From contig NZ_CP050307.1 in assembly GCF_014189535.1 (NCBI RefSeq), positions 1,302,001 through 1,366,000 of the forward strand: a stretch of 64,000 nt of DNA. The letters are read 5' to 3'. Position 1 is the stretch's first letter, and each line of letters begins with the position of its first letter. Origin of the DNA: Rhizobium lusitanum (GTDB taxonomy: Bacteria > Pseudomonadota > Alphaproteobacteria > Rhizobiales > Rhizobiaceae). The position numbers and the translations under genes are program-made. This document shows, piece after piece, positions 27,348-37,352 of this stretch. The notes under the pieces were generated by a model that ran no database searches, was not told the DNA's origin, and was given only the letters and a program-made list of their open reading frames with translations.

Positions 27348-28250
27348 CTAAACCTTGAACGGCCCCATCTGGATGGAGCGGAGCAGCGTTGCGCGGGCAC
27401 TGCCCAGATGGGCCAGCAAGTTTGTGTCCACCGCCGCCGGATCCCGGCTGCGAAGGGCTGCGATGTAATCGAGATGCTGGGTGAGCGCCCTGATGTTACG
27501 CTGCTTCTCGTCATCGATATTCCACTGATAGGTGTAGTGGAAGAAGGCTGAAACGACATTGTAGAACTCGATGATGTACCTGTTTTTCGAGGCATCGTGC
27601 ACGCAACGATGCAGGCGTTCGTCCAGCGCCGGAAATTCGCGATAGCGGCGGTCGATGTCCGCCAGCAACTCGAGATGCTCCGCCTCGATCGCCTGCAACT
27701 CCCTCCAGCAGGGGTCGCTATCCGGCAAATTGAGCAGGTGCCTGGCCGAGCGCAGCTCGAACATCTCGCGGACTTCATATATTTCCGCGGCGAAATTTGG
27801 AGTAACACCAAGAAACACCCAGGCGCTGTTGGGGCGTCGCTCGATCAGCCCAAAGCGCTGAAAATGCGTGAGATATTCGCGGATGGTGGTGGTCGATGTG
27901 CCGAATTGCCGCGCAAGTTCGGCACTATTGAGCAACTGCCCAGCGCGAAAATCCCCTTGCAGAATCCATTCCATGAACCGCCGTTCGACGGCAGCGGCGG
28001 CGGACATCGTCTGCGTTTCGGGGAAATAGTCGCCGGGCTCCGGCCGTCGCTGCAAAGAATGGATGGCATCAACGAGACGAAGAATTCCGGTATCCGTCAG
28101 GGATGACAGGACGGAGCGCACCGTCGTGCGGCTGACGGCCAGTTTCAACGCCAGTTCCGAATTCGACGGCAGCTTCTGGTCGACCTCGATATCGCCGAGG
28201 TAGGACAGGCAGCGGTTGTACGCGCCCTTGTAGACTGCATTCCCCTTCAT
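27348..28250 (-). CDS. GntR-family regulator with two winged-HTH domains and an FCD domain
   Basis: A 300-residue regulator with an unusual layout. A first GntR-like winged helix at about residues 15-60 (SNSELALKLAVSRTTVRSVLSSLTDTGIL) is followed by a second at about 85-145 (LNSAELARQFGTSTTTIREYLTHFQRFGLIERR) and then the all-helical FCD ligand domain (EVREMFELRSARHLL...LDERLHRCVHDASKNRYIIEFYN). Normal FadR/FCD proteins have only one HTH. It is divergent from the uronate-type operon, whose promoter is flanked by a long inverted repeat, and is probably its sugar-acid-responsive repressor. Confidence 0.9.
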   Translation of the reverse strand: MKGNAVYKGAYNRCLSYLGDIEVDQKLPSNSELALKLAVSRTTVRSVLSSLTDTGILRLVDAIHSLQRRPEPGDYFPETQTMSAAAAVERRFMEWILQGDFRAGQLLNSAELARQFGTSTTTIREYLTHFQRFGLIERRPNSAWVFLGVTPNFAAEIYEVREMFELRSARHLLNLPDSDPCWRELQAIEAEHLELLADIDRRYREFPALDERLHRCVHDASKNRYIIEFYNVVSAFFHYTYQWNIDDEKQRNIRALTQHLDYIAALRSRDPAAVDTNLLAHLGSARATLLRSIQMGPFKV

Positions 28251-28303
28251 TCCAAACCATCCCCCTGCTGCGACCGATCCCGTATCATATAGGCCGGATT
28301 ATT

Positions 28304-28348
28304 TATATAAAAAACAGTTGACTTGAAAATCCTCGCCTGTTTTATATA
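28304..28348 (+). promoter_or_regulatory. Promoter with flanking inverted repeat, uronate-type operon
   Basis: TTGACT (28318-28323) and TTTATA (28341-28346) form a good sigma-70-type promoter with a 17-base spacer. TATATAAAAAACAG (28304-28317) abuts the -35 and CTGTTTTATATA (28337-28348) covers the -10; the two are inverted copies of each other (two extra A in the left arm). This placement suits repression by the divergent GntR protein, whose two HTH domains could explain the widely spaced arms. Confidence 0.7.
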
Positions 28349-28379
28349 CATAAGAGACAGTCGAAGGGAGGATCGAAAC

Positions 28380-28445
28380 TTGTCTGGGATTTATCTTGCA
28401 AACATTTTTCTGGACCGCGACTTCTTCGAGAAGATAAACGCGTGA
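28380..28445 (+). CDS. Possible TTG-started leader peptide overlapping the reductase gene
   Basis: A 21-codon reading frame beginning with TTG at 28380, 8 bases after a strong GGGAGG (28366-28371). It ends in a TGA that overlaps the GTG start of the next gene by four bases (GTGA). The next gene has only a weak ribosome site of its own, so translation of this leader may deliver ribosomes to it. The alternative is that GGGAGG is fortuitous. No homology is recognisable in so short a peptide. Confidence 0.35.
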   Translation: MSGIYLANIFLDRDFFEKINA

Positions 28446-29578
28446 GCGGCCGCATCATCCAATTCGGAACGAGCCGCTTCCTTCAGGCGCATGTGGCATT
28501 CTTCGTTCATGAGGCGGCGCAAGCCGGGCAGAAGGTTGGCCCCATCTCCGTCGTTCAGGTCTCCGGAGCAAGCGACAGAAGCGGCCGTGTCGCGGCATTT
28601 GGCCGGCCGGAAGGCTATCCCGTTGTCATTCGCGGCATGTCAGACGGCAAGGTGATCGATCGTACGGTTCGGGTTAAGAGTGTCGACGGTGGCCTGTCGG
28701 CCGCCAACGACTGGGCCGAAATCACCAGGCTCTTTGTCGAGGAGGCGGATTTTGTTGTCTCCAACACAGGCGACACCGGCTATCGAACCGATCCGGATGG
28801 AGATGACTTCTCCTCCAGCGACCGCCCTCCGCAATCATTCCCGGCAAAACTGGCAGAGCTTCTCTGTCGTCGCTGGCAGGCATCGGGGCGTCCCCTGGTG
28901 GTGCTGCCGTGCGAACTTGTGACGAGCAACGGCCAGGCCCTGAAAAAGGTCGTCATCGAAAGCGCGCGGCGAAACGCTCTACCGGCAGACTTCTTCGAAT
29001 GGCTCGACCGCGATGTCGCCTTCGCCGATACGCTCGTCGACAGGATCGTGTCCGAACCCATCGAGCCGATTGGTGCTGTTGCGGAACCCTATGCCCTCTG
29101 GGCGATCAAACGGGCGCCGGGCGTCCGTCTGCCCTGCACGCACGGGCAGATCGTGCTGACCGATGATCTCGAACCCTATGAGCGCCTGAAGCTGCATATC
29201 CTCAATCTCGGGCACACCTATCTCGCCGAGATCTGGCAGACCGAAGGCCATGCGAGTGATCAAACAGTCGGCGGAATCCTCGCTGATCCGAGCATAAGGA
29301 CGCGGCTGGAAGCCCTTTACGAGAGCGAAGTCGTCCCCGGTTTCGCCTTGAAAGGCATGGGTGACGAGGCCCGGCCCTATGTGGCAACCACGCTCGACCG
29401 TTTCCTCAATCCGTTTCTCAATCACCGCATTGCCGATATCGCGCAGCATCACGCCCAGAAGGTCGAGCGCCGCATCGCCGCCTTTCTCGGTTGGGTCGGA
29501 GCGACGCCTGAACAGCATGCGGCCCCGATCCTGCGCGGGATAGCGGAACGCTACCCGGCATCCGGAGGTGCCGCATGA
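28442..29578 (+). CDS. Mannitol dehydrogenase-family hexuronate reductase (tagaturonate/fructuronate reductase-like)
   Basis: A 378-residue NAD-dependent polyol dehydrogenase of the UxaB/UxuB/mannitol dehydrogenase family. The N-terminal nucleotide-binding motif RIIQFGTSRFLQAH, SNTGDTGY, FPAKLAELL, PCELVTSNG and the KLHILNLGHTYLAE motif with the catalytic Lys are present. At 378 residues it is shorter than UxaB/UxuB (about 480). With the UxaA-type dehydratase and an L-galactonate-dehydrogenase-like enzyme in the same operon, reduction of tagaturonate to altronate is the best guess. GTG start, overlapping a possible leader peptide; the stop overlaps the following permease start. Confidence 0.85.
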   Translation: MSGRIIQFGTSRFLQAHVAFFVHEAAQAGQKVGPISVVQVSGASDRSGRVAAFGRPEGYPVVIRGMSDGKVIDRTVRVKSVDGGLSAANDWAEITRLFVEEADFVVSNTGDTGYRTDPDGDDFSSSDRPPQSFPAKLAELLCRRWQASGRPLVVLPCELVTSNGQALKKVVIESARRNALPADFFEWLDRDVAFADTLVDRIVSEPIEPIGAVAEPYALWAIKRAPGVRLPCTHGQIVLTDDLEPYERLKLHILNLGHTYLAEIWQTEGHASDQTVGGILADPSIRTRLEALYESEVVPGFALKGMGDEARPYVATTLDRFLNPFLNHRIADIAQHHAQKVERRIAAFLGWVGATPEQHAAPILRGIAERYPASGGAA

Positions 29579-30258
29579 ACTACCAGTTCGACTTCGCCTC
29601 TCTCCTTCCCTACTGGAAAGAGTTCGCCCTCGGCGTATGGCTGACGCTTCAGCTCTCCGTCATCTCCACCGTCATCGGTTTCGTCCTCGGCACCCTCTGC
29701 GCCATCGGCCGGGCTGACGGCGGCCCCTGGCTTCGCGGCATCATCGCCACCTATGTCGAAGTCATCCGCAACACGCCGCTGCTGGTGCAGGTGTTCCTGG
29801 TCTATTTCGGCATTGCTACCCTTGGCGTCCACGTCTCGGCAAATATGGCCGCCGTCGTGGCGCTGGTCGTCAATGTCGGCGCCTATACCTGCGAAATCGT
29901 CCGCGCCGGCCTGCAATCCATCCACAAGGCGCAGCTCGAAGCGGCGGAGTGCCTTGGGCTGTCGCGCAAGCAGACCTACTGGCATGTGATCATTCGCCCC
30001 GCCATCGAACGCGTCTATCCGGCGCTGACCAGCCAATATGTGCTGCTGATGCTGGCCTCCTCGATCACCTCGCAGATTTCGGCTGAGGAACTGACCGCCG
30101 TCGCCAACCGCATCCAGTCGGATACGTTCCGCAGCTTCGAGACCTACATCGTCGTGGGCGTCCTCTATCTCCTCCTGTCCTTCGTCGTCCGCATCGCCCT
30201 CTGGCTGTTGGGCCTCGGTCTCTTTGTTCGCCGGCGCAAGCTCGGCACGGCACTTTAA
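29575..30258 (+). CDS. Polar amino-acid-type ABC transporter permease 1
   Basis: A 227-residue permease of the HisMQ/GlnP family with the hallmark YVEVIRNTPLLVQVFLVYFG, and the EAA loop LEAAECLGLSRKQTYWHVIIRPA. It overlaps the upstream reductase gene by four bases, so it belongs to the sugar-acid operon although its family normally carries polar amino acids. Partner permease, ATPase and binding protein follow. The operon context suggests the cargo is an acidic sugar derivative rather than an amino acid. Confidence 0.93.
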   Translation: MNYQFDFASLLPYWKEFALGVWLTLQLSVISTVIGFVLGTLCAIGRADGGPWLRGIIATYVEVIRNTPLLVQVFLVYFGIATLGVHVSANMAAVVALVVNVGAYTCEIVRAGLQSIHKAQLEAAECLGLSRKQTYWHVIIRPAIERVYPALTSQYVLLMLASSITSQISAEELTAVANRIQSDTFRSFETYIVVGVLYLLLSFVVRIALWLLGLGLFVRRRKLGTAL

Positions 30259-30269
30259 AGGACGCGGTG

Positions 30270-30923
30270 ATGCCAAGTTTTAGCTTCGTTCATCTGGAGT
30301 TTCTGGCCTGGGCCGCAATGTGGACGGCGGGCCTTTCCGTGATCGCCTTCCTTGGCGGCGGGCTTCTCGGCTTTCTGGTCGCGCTGGCGCGCGTCAGCAG
30401 CTCGGGGGCGCTGCGAACGGCGGCGGCGGTCTACATTCAGATCGTTCAGGGCACTCCGCTGCTGGTGTTGCTGTTCCTCATCTATTTCGGCATCGCTATT
30501 CTCGGCTTCGACCAGGTTCCGGCCATCATCGCCGCAGCGGCCGGTCTCATCATCTATTCCTCCGGCTTCCTCGGCGAGATCTGGCGCGGCTGCATCGAAT
30601 CCGTGCCGAAGACCCAATGGGAAGCGGCCGAGTGCCTGGCCCTGTCGCGCTGGCAACGCATGCTCAAGGTGATCCTGCCGCAGGCGCTGCGCATCGCCAC
30701 GCCGCCGACCGTCGGCTTCCTGGTGCAGATCGTCAAGAACACCTCGCTCGCCTCCGTCGTCGGCTTCGTCGAGCTGTCGCAGGCCGGCAAGCTCATCAAC
30801 AATTCGATCTTCGAACCCTTCACCGTCTTCATCGTGGTGGCAGTATTTTACTTCGCCATGTGCTTTCCGCTCTCTCTGTGGAGCCGCAACCTCGAGAGGA
30901 AGCTCAATGTCATCCATCGTTAA
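30270..30923 (+). CDS. Polar amino-acid-type ABC transporter permease 2
   Basis: A 217-residue second permease with YIQIVQGTPLLVLLFLIYFG and EAA loop WEAAECLALSRWQRMLKVILPQA. The ATG at 30270 is 7 bases after AAGGA; a GTG one codon earlier is also possible. It overlaps the ATPase gene by 17 bases, which implies coupled translation. Confidence 0.92.
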   Translation: MPSFSFVHLEFLAWAAMWTAGLSVIAFLGGGLLGFLVALARVSSSGALRTAAAVYIQIVQGTPLLVLLFLIYFGIAILGFDQVPAIIAAAAGLIIYSSGFLGEIWRGCIESVPKTQWEAAECLALSRWQRMLKVILPQALRIATPPTVGFLVQIVKNTSLASVVGFVELSQAGKLINNSIFEPFTVFIVVAVFYFAMCFPLSLWSRNLERKLNVIHR

Positions 30924-31635
30924 AGTCACGAACGTCCACAAGGCCTTCGGCGCCGTCAAGGTTTTGAACGGCGTATCGTTCGAGGTCGGGCGCGGCGAGG
31001 TTGCTGCCGTCATCGGCCAGTCCGGTTCGGGCAAATCGACGGCGCTGCGCTGCATCAACGCGCTCGAGACCATCGAGAGCGGCACGATCGAGGTCTGCGA
31101 CCACGCGGTCCATGATCCCAAGCTCGACAAGAACGCGTTGCGCCGCGATGTCGGCATCGTCTTCCAGAGCTATAACCTCTTCCCCCACCTGACGGCCGAG
31201 CAGAACATCATGCTGGCTCCAACCTGCGTGAAGAAGCTCGGCAAGACCGCCGCCCGCGATCTGGCACGCGAGGTGCTGAGCCGCGTTGGCCTTGAAGCCA
31301 AGGCAGACCATTTTCCGGAGCAGCTTTCCGGCGGCCAGCAGCAGCGCGTGGCGATTGCCCGCTCCCTGGCGATGAAGCCGAAGCTGATGCTTTTCGACGA
31401 AGTGACGTCGGCACTCGACCCGCAGCTGACCGGCGAAGTGTTGAAGGTCATGGAGGATCTCGCCCGTGGGGGCATGACAATGATCCTGGTCACGCATGAG
31501 ATGGCCTTTGCCCGCAAGGTGGCGTCGAAGGTTGTCTACATGCATCAGGGTCAGGTTTGGGAAACCGGACCGGGCGCGATGCTGGACAATCCGCAAACGA
31601 AAGAATTGCGCGAATTCGTGGGTAGCGGCCTCTAG
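30907..31635 (+). CDS. Polar amino-acid-type ABC transporter ATPase (GlnQ-like)
   Basis: A 242-residue ATPase with Walker A GQSGSGKST, Q-loop VFQSYNLFPHLTAEQNIM, signature LSGGQQQRV, Walker B LMLFDEVTSALDP and the H-loop VTHEMAFARKVA, all intact. Domain order and length are those of GlnQ/HisP. The usual Pro after the catalytic Glu is Val (DEVTSALDP), which is common in the family. Confidence 0.94.
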   Translation: MSSIVKVTNVHKAFGAVKVLNGVSFEVGRGEVAAVIGQSGSGKSTALRCINALETIESGTIEVCDHAVHDPKLDKNALRRDVGIVFQSYNLFPHLTAEQNIMLAPTCVKKLGKTAARDLAREVLSRVGLEAKADHFPEQLSGGQQQRVAIARSLAMKPKLMLFDEVTSALDPQLTGEVLKVMEDLARGGMTMILVTHEMAFARKVASKVVYMHQGQVWETGPGAMLDNPQTKELREFVGSGL

Positions 31636-31674
31636 GGCCGAAACGGGAAGAGATTTTGTTGGAAGGACAAAGGG

Positions 31675-32487
31675 ATGGAGAACATGAAACGTAGAAGTTT
31701 TCTGGCAGGCATAACCGGCGCATTGGCCGGCGCAACGTTCCTGGGCGTCAACGCGCGCCAGGCTCTGGCCGACACGCTGGAGACGATCAAGACGCGGAAG
31801 AAGCTGCTGATCGCCGTCGATCTCGGCTCGCCGCCGTTCGGCATGAGCGATGCGGCGATGCAGCCGACCGGCTCGGATGTCGAGACCGCCAAGCTGCTGG
31901 CCGCCGATCTCGGCTATCCGCTGGAAATCGTGTCCGTCACCAGCCCGAACCGCGTGCCCTTTCTGCTGACCAGCAAGGCTGACATCGTCATGGCGTCCTT
32001 CAGCGTCAACGAGGAGCGCAAGAAGGTCATCGATTTCACAGACGCCTATGGCGTCATCCAGATCGTTGTCGCAGCACCGAAGAGCGTAGACATTAAAACC
32101 CTGCAGGACGTCGTCGGCCAGCGCCTTGGCACGACGCGCGGCTCGACCAACGACAAGGTCGCGACGACGGAGGCGCAAGGCGCCGAAATGGTGCGTTACG
32201 ACGATGACGCAACGCTGATCACCGCGCTGGTTTCCGGCCAGGTCAACATCATGGCGTCGTCACCGCAGATCATGGCGGCCGTCAATCAGCGCCGCACGAG
32301 CGATCCGCTCGAGGTCAAGCTGGTGCTGAAGACCAATCCTTACGCCATCGGCCTGCGCAAGGGCGACGATGCACTGAAGGCGACGCTGAACGAATGGATC
32401 GCCAAGAACCTTGCCAACGGCAAGCTCAGCGAGATCTATCAGAAGTATAATGGCGTGGCGCTTCCGGCCGAGATGCCGAAGACGTAA
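31675..32487 (+). CDS. Polar amino-acid-type ABC transporter substrate-binding protein, Tat signal
   Basis: A 270-residue family-3 binding protein. The N-terminus KRRSFLAGITGALAGATFLG followed by ARQALA looks like a twin-arginine export signal rather than a Sec signal. Mature-domain motifs include GSPPFGM, GSDVETAKLLAADLGYPLEIV and LGTTRGSTNDK. The ATG at 31675 is chosen; another lies three codons on. A hairpin follows its stop. It binds the cargo of the importer embedded in the sugar-acid operon; the ligand is not known. Confidence 0.9.
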   Translation: MENMKRRSFLAGITGALAGATFLGVNARQALADTLETIKTRKKLLIAVDLGSPPFGMSDAAMQPTGSDVETAKLLAADLGYPLEIVSVTSPNRVPFLLTSKADIVMASFSVNEERKKVIDFTDAYGVIQIVVAAPKSVDIKTLQDVVGQRLGTTRGSTNDKVATTEAQGAEMVRYDDDATLITALVSGQVNIMASSPQIMAAVNQRRTSDPLEVKLVLKTNPYAIGLRKGDDALKATLNEWIAKNLANGKLSEIYQKYNGVALPAEMPKT

Positions 32488-32512
32488 GCTATATTTTTTG
32501 CCAATAAACACC

Positions 32513-32536
32513 GGAGCGCCGATCATTCGGCGCTCC
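32513..32536 (+). terminator. Hairpin after the amino-acid-type binding protein gene
   Basis: GGAGCGCCGA (32513-32522) and TCGGCGCTCC (32527-32536) form a perfect 10-bp stem with a TCAT loop, 25 bases after the stop. No T-run follows, and the dehydrogenase gene starts 56 bases later. It is therefore probably an mRNA-stabilising or attenuating element rather than the operon end. Confidence 0.65.
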
Positions 32537-32592
32537 CTGCAATCCCAAGAAGCGGTTCGAGCGGGCTGGCCCCTGCGGACAAGGAGTGAACG

Positions 32593-33603
32593 ATGAAAGC
32601 ACTGATCTGCAACGAGCCGGGCCGGCTGTCACTGATCGAACGGGATATCCCGGTTCCCGCCAATGGAGAGGTGCTGGTCCGCATCAAGCGTGTCGGCATA
32701 TGCGGCACCGATTTTCATATCTTCCAGGGCAAGCACCCCTTCCTCGAATATCCGCGCGTCATGGGTCATGAACTCTCAGGCATCGTCGAAGATGCGCAGG
32801 GATCGGATCGGCTGAAGAAGGGCGACAATGTCTATATCGTCCCCTATCTCTCCTGCGGGAAATGCGTTGCCTGCCGTCGCGGTGTGACCAATGCCTGCCA
32901 GAACATCGCCGTGCTTGGTGTGCACAAGGACGGCGGCATGTCCGAATATCTCTGCGTTCCCGAACAGAACGTCATCTCGGCCGGTAAAGCCTCGCTCGAC
33001 GACGCCGCGATGATCGAGTTTCTGGCGATCGGCGCTCATGGCGTCAAGCGCGGCAACATCCAGGCCAGCGATCGCGTTCTCGTCGTCGGCTCGGGACCGA
33101 TCGGCATGTCGGCGATCATCTTTGCCAAGGCGCGTGGCGCCGACGTGACCGTTATGGATATGCGCGAAGATCGCCTCGCCTTTACGACCAGCGCGCTCGG
33201 TGCCGACAGGACCCTTCTCGCCAATGAAGATGCAGAGGCGGAAGCCAAGCGCCTGACGGATGGCGATTTCTTCGATGTCGTCATCGACGCCACCGGCAAC
33301 GCCGGCGCGATGCAGCGCGGTTTCGGCTTCGTCGCCCATGCCGGCCGATACGTCCTTGTCAGCGTGGTCCGCCAGGACATCACCTTTTCCGATCCGGAAT
33401 TCCACAAGCGCGAGACCACACTCTTTGCCAGCCGCAATGCTCAGCCGGATGATTTTGCCGAAGTGGTGAAGCAGATGGAGGCGGGCCGCGTGCCGACGGC
33501 GGCCCTCAACACCCATCGCGGCGCGCTGTCCGATGCTCCTGAGCTCTTCAACGAATGGCTGCGCCCCGAAGCCGGCGTCATCAAAGCCATTCTGGAGGTA
33601 TGA
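32593..33603 (+). CDS. Zinc-dependent dehydrogenase, L-galactonate/L-gulonate 5-dehydrogenase-like
   Basis: A 336-residue medium-chain dehydrogenase. Catalytic zinc ligands are Cys in GICGTDFH and the GHE pair; the structural zinc is held by CGKCVACRRGVTNAC. The NAD-binding motif VVGSGPIGMSAIIFAKARGA is intact. Sequence style and neighbours match the RspB/LgoD group, which oxidises L-galactonate to D-tagaturonate or L-gulonate to D-fructuronate. It lies between the importer and the altronate-dehydratase-type gene, with GGAG ending its own 3' part as the next gene's ribosome site. Confidence 0.85.
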   Translation: MKALICNEPGRLSLIERDIPVPANGEVLVRIKRVGICGTDFHIFQGKHPFLEYPRVMGHELSGIVEDAQGSDRLKKGDNVYIVPYLSCGKCVACRRGVTNACQNIAVLGVHKDGGMSEYLCVPEQNVISAGKASLDDAAMIEFLAIGAHGVKRGNIQASDRVLVVGSGPIGMSAIIFAKARGADVTVMDMREDRLAFTTSALGADRTLLANEDAEAEAKRLTDGDFFDVVIDATGNAGAMQRGFGFVAHAGRYVLVSVVRQDITFSDPEFHKRETTLFASRNAQPDDFAEVVKQMEAGRVPTAALNTHRGALSDAPELFNEWLRPEAGVIKAILEV

Positions 33604-33607
33604 CCAT

Positions 33608-35131
33608 ATGGCTGCGCCGCGCACGCTTCGTCTCCATGACGCCGACAATGTCGTCATCACCATCGAAAGCCTGTCACGCGGCAAGGTGATCGATGGCGGC
33701 ATCACGGTCACAGCAGCCGTTCCGCGCGGCCATAAGGTCGCCGTCCAGGCGATCCGCACCGGCGAGCCGATCCGCAAATTCGGCCAGATCATCGGTTTTG
33801 CGAGCAGCGATATTCAGCCGGGCGACTGGGTGCACGAGCACAATGTCGCGATCCATGATTTCGAGCGCGACTATGCCTTTGCCTCGGAGGCGAAGCCCGA
33901 TGGCGGGCTTCTGCCCGGCGAAAGCCCCGCGACATTCGAAGGTTTCCGGCGCGCGGATGGCCGCGTCGGCACGCGCAATTATATCGGCATCCTCAGCTCC
34001 GTGAACTGTTCCGCCACCGTCGTCGATTTCATCGCCGACGAGATCATGCGATCCGGCATTCTTGCCGACTATCCCAATGTCGACGGCGTCGTTCCCTTCA
34101 CCCATGGAACCGGATGCGGCATGGGGAGCAAGGGCGAGGAATACGACCTGCTGACAAGGACCCAATGGGGCTATGCCAGCCACCCGAACTTCTCCGCCAT
34201 CCTCCTGATCGGGCTTGGCTGCGAGGTGTTTCAGATCCCGCGCCTGAAGAAGACCTACGGCATTGCCGAGGGCGATCATTTCCAGAGCCTGACGATCCAA
34301 GAGGTCGGCGGTACCCGCAAATCGGTAATGATGGGTGTCGAGAAAATCCGCGAGATGCTGCCATTTGCCAATAAGTCGGTGCGCGAGACGGTTCCGGCCT
34401 CGGAGCTGATGCTGGCGCTGCAATGCGGCGGCTCGGATGGTTATTCCGGGCTGACTGCCAATCCGGCCCTGGGAGCAGCTGTCGATATTCTCGTGCGCCA
34501 TGGCGGCACCGCGATCCTGTCGGAAACACCGGAGATCTATGGAGCGGAACACCTCCTGACCCGGCGGGCGGAAAGCCCCGAGGTCGGCCAGAAGATCGTC
34601 GACCTGATTGATTGGTGGCGGGATTACGCCGCGAAAACGGGCGGCGAGCTGAACAACAATCCCTCGCCCGGCAACAAGGCCGGTGGACTCACAACCATCC
34701 TGGAAAAATCCCTCGGCGCAGTCGCCAAGGGCGGCAGCTCCACCCTGCGCGGTGTCTATCGCTATGCCGAGCGCATCGACCGCAAGGGCTTCGTCTATAT
34801 GGATACGCCCGGTTACGATCCAGTCTCGGCGACGGGCCAGGTAGCAGGCGGCGCCAATGTGCTCTGCTTCACCACCGGCCGTGGCTCGGCCTATGGCTGC
34901 AAGCCGACACCTTCCCTCAAGCTCGCCACCAATTCCGACCTGTTCACGCGGATGGAAGAGGACATGGACATCAATTGCGGTGATATCATCGACGGCGTGT
35001 CGATCGAGGAAAAAGGCCGCGAGATCTTCCAGTCCATCCTGGAAACCGCCTCAGGCAAGCGCTCGAAATCCGAACTGCTCGGATACGGCCGCAACGAGTT
35101 CGTACCCTGGCAGCTGGGCGCGACGATGTGA
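33608..35131 (+). CDS. uxaA: UxaA-family dehydratase (altronate dehydratase-like)
   Basis: A 507-residue UxaA/GarD-family enzyme. An N-terminal SAF domain (RGHKVAVQAI...PGDWVHEHN) is followed by the catalytic part with THGTGCGM, IGLGCE, LQCGGSDGYSGLTANPALG and NPSPGNKAGGLTTILEKSLG, all matching altronate dehydratase. It would convert D-altronate to 2-keto-3-deoxygluconate in the cytoplasm. The start at 33608 lies 9 bases after GGAGG. It is the last gene of the operon; no kdgK/kdgA genes are in the window. Galactarate or another aldonate as substrate is not excluded. Confidence 0.88.
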   Translation: MAAPRTLRLHDADNVVITIESLSRGKVIDGGITVTAAVPRGHKVAVQAIRTGEPIRKFGQIIGFASSDIQPGDWVHEHNVAIHDFERDYAFASEAKPDGGLLPGESPATFEGFRRADGRVGTRNYIGILSSVNCSATVVDFIADEIMRSGILADYPNVDGVVPFTHGTGCGMGSKGEEYDLLTRTQWGYASHPNFSAILLIGLGCEVFQIPRLKKTYGIAEGDHFQSLTIQEVGGTRKSVMMGVEKIREMLPFANKSVRETVPASELMLALQCGGSDGYSGLTANPALGAAVDILVRHGGTAILSETPEIYGAEHLLTRRAESPEVGQKIVDLIDWWRDYAAKTGGELNNNPSPGNKAGGLTTILEKSLGAVAKGGSSTLRGVYRYAERIDRKGFVYMDTPGYDPVSATGQVAGGANVLCFTTGRGSAYGCKPTPSLKLATNSDLFTRMEEDMDINCGDIIDGVSIEEKGREIFQSILETASGKRSKSELLGYGRNEFVPWQLGATM

Positions 35132-35216
35132 TTCATACGCTGGATTTGCCGACAAGAAGGCGTGCGTGCCAGCGGAGGCGAACCTGCATCGCGCAATGAA
35201 CATACCAAAGGCTCGG

Positions 35217-36101
35217 CTATGGCATCTGCTGCCCCGCGCCAGCGCAAAGAATCTCCGTCAGGATACCCCGCTCAGCAAATGTTGGTCGACTACGCAAGCG
35301 AGTCACCCAATACCCGGCTTGCATACGCAGCACCCGGTCGGTTAGGCAGATCAGACTGCCGGTCTGTATGGCTCTGAGGCAAAGCGGTAGCGAACCAAGC
35401 AGAACGCCTGCTCCTGATTCCGCTGCCCGCATCGCCTGTGCGAACGTGTCAAAGCGGAGTATCGAGAGCGGCTGTATCTGAGAACCCATCATGTTGGACC
35501 AGTCGCGCCAGCCATCGCGCGGACCAGAAACGGCGATACGCGGTAACCTCTCCCAATTCTCTGCCGATTCCTTTGCCAGGGACGGTGACGCAACGGGTGC
35601 AAGTTCTTCCGCAAAGAGCCGTTGCGCCTCTCGTCCCGGCCAGTTGCCATCACCAAAGCGGATCTCGAAATCCGCTTCAGATCGCTCATAATCAGGCTGG
35701 AGCTGGATCGTTTCGAACGACAGCTGAACATGGGGCAACAGATGCGCGATTTGCCGTAGCCGTGGGACAATCCAAAGCTCGATAACCGACGACGACGCTG
35801 CGATTGTTATCTTCCGGCGAGGCAGTTCGAACAAATTCGCTGTACTGTGCAAGAGTTGGTTGAAGGCGGACTGGACCTGCGGCAGCCAGGCTTCCCCTTC
35901 CACCGACAGGATCACCCCACGGGCCTGCCTGTTGAAGAGCTGTGTCCCCAGTCGCAATTCGAGATTCTTGATGCGCTGGCTTACGGCTGCCTGCGTAAGG
36001 CCCAACTCGTTCGCTGCCGCAGTGAAGCTGCCCAGCCGTGCAGCGGCCTCGAAGACCCGGATCCATTCAAGGGGCGGTAACGTTTGAAGATGTTCAGACA
36101 T
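35217..36101 (-). CDS. LysR-family regulator (GcvA-like), divergent from tmpAB
   Basis: A 294-residue LysR protein with the GcvA-type N-terminus LPPLEWIRVFEAAARLGSFTAAANELGLTQAAVSQRIKNLE and effector-binding domain. It is divergent from the TmpA/TmpB-like genes with 99 bases between, containing CAAT-N4-ATTG at 36124-36135 as a possible site. By position it is the probable regulator of tmpAB, perhaps sensing a trimethylammonium phosphonate. Its 3' end is 85 bases from the uxaA stop (convergent). Confidence 0.9.
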   Translation of the reverse strand: MSEHLQTLPPLEWIRVFEAAARLGSFTAAANELGLTQAAVSQRIKNLELRLGTQLFNRQARGVILSVEGEAWLPQVQSAFNQLLHSTANLFELPRRKITIAASSSVIELWIVPRLRQIAHLLPHVQLSFETIQLQPDYERSEADFEIRFGDGNWPGREAQRLFAEELAPVASPSLAKESAENWERLPRIAVSGPRDGWRDWSNMMGSQIQPLSILRFDTFAQAMRAAESGAGVLLGSLPLCLRAIQTGSLICLTDRVLRMQAGYWVTRLRSRPTFAERGILTEILCAGAGQQMP

Positions 36102-36191
36102 AACGGATTTTAGGTCATATCCCCAATATTCATTGTTTGTGCTTATGGGACATTGGCCGTCAAATGTCGAGCATTATCCACCTGTGCTTAG

Positions 36192-37351
<1,160 letters not shown>

Positions 37352-37352
<1 letters not shown>

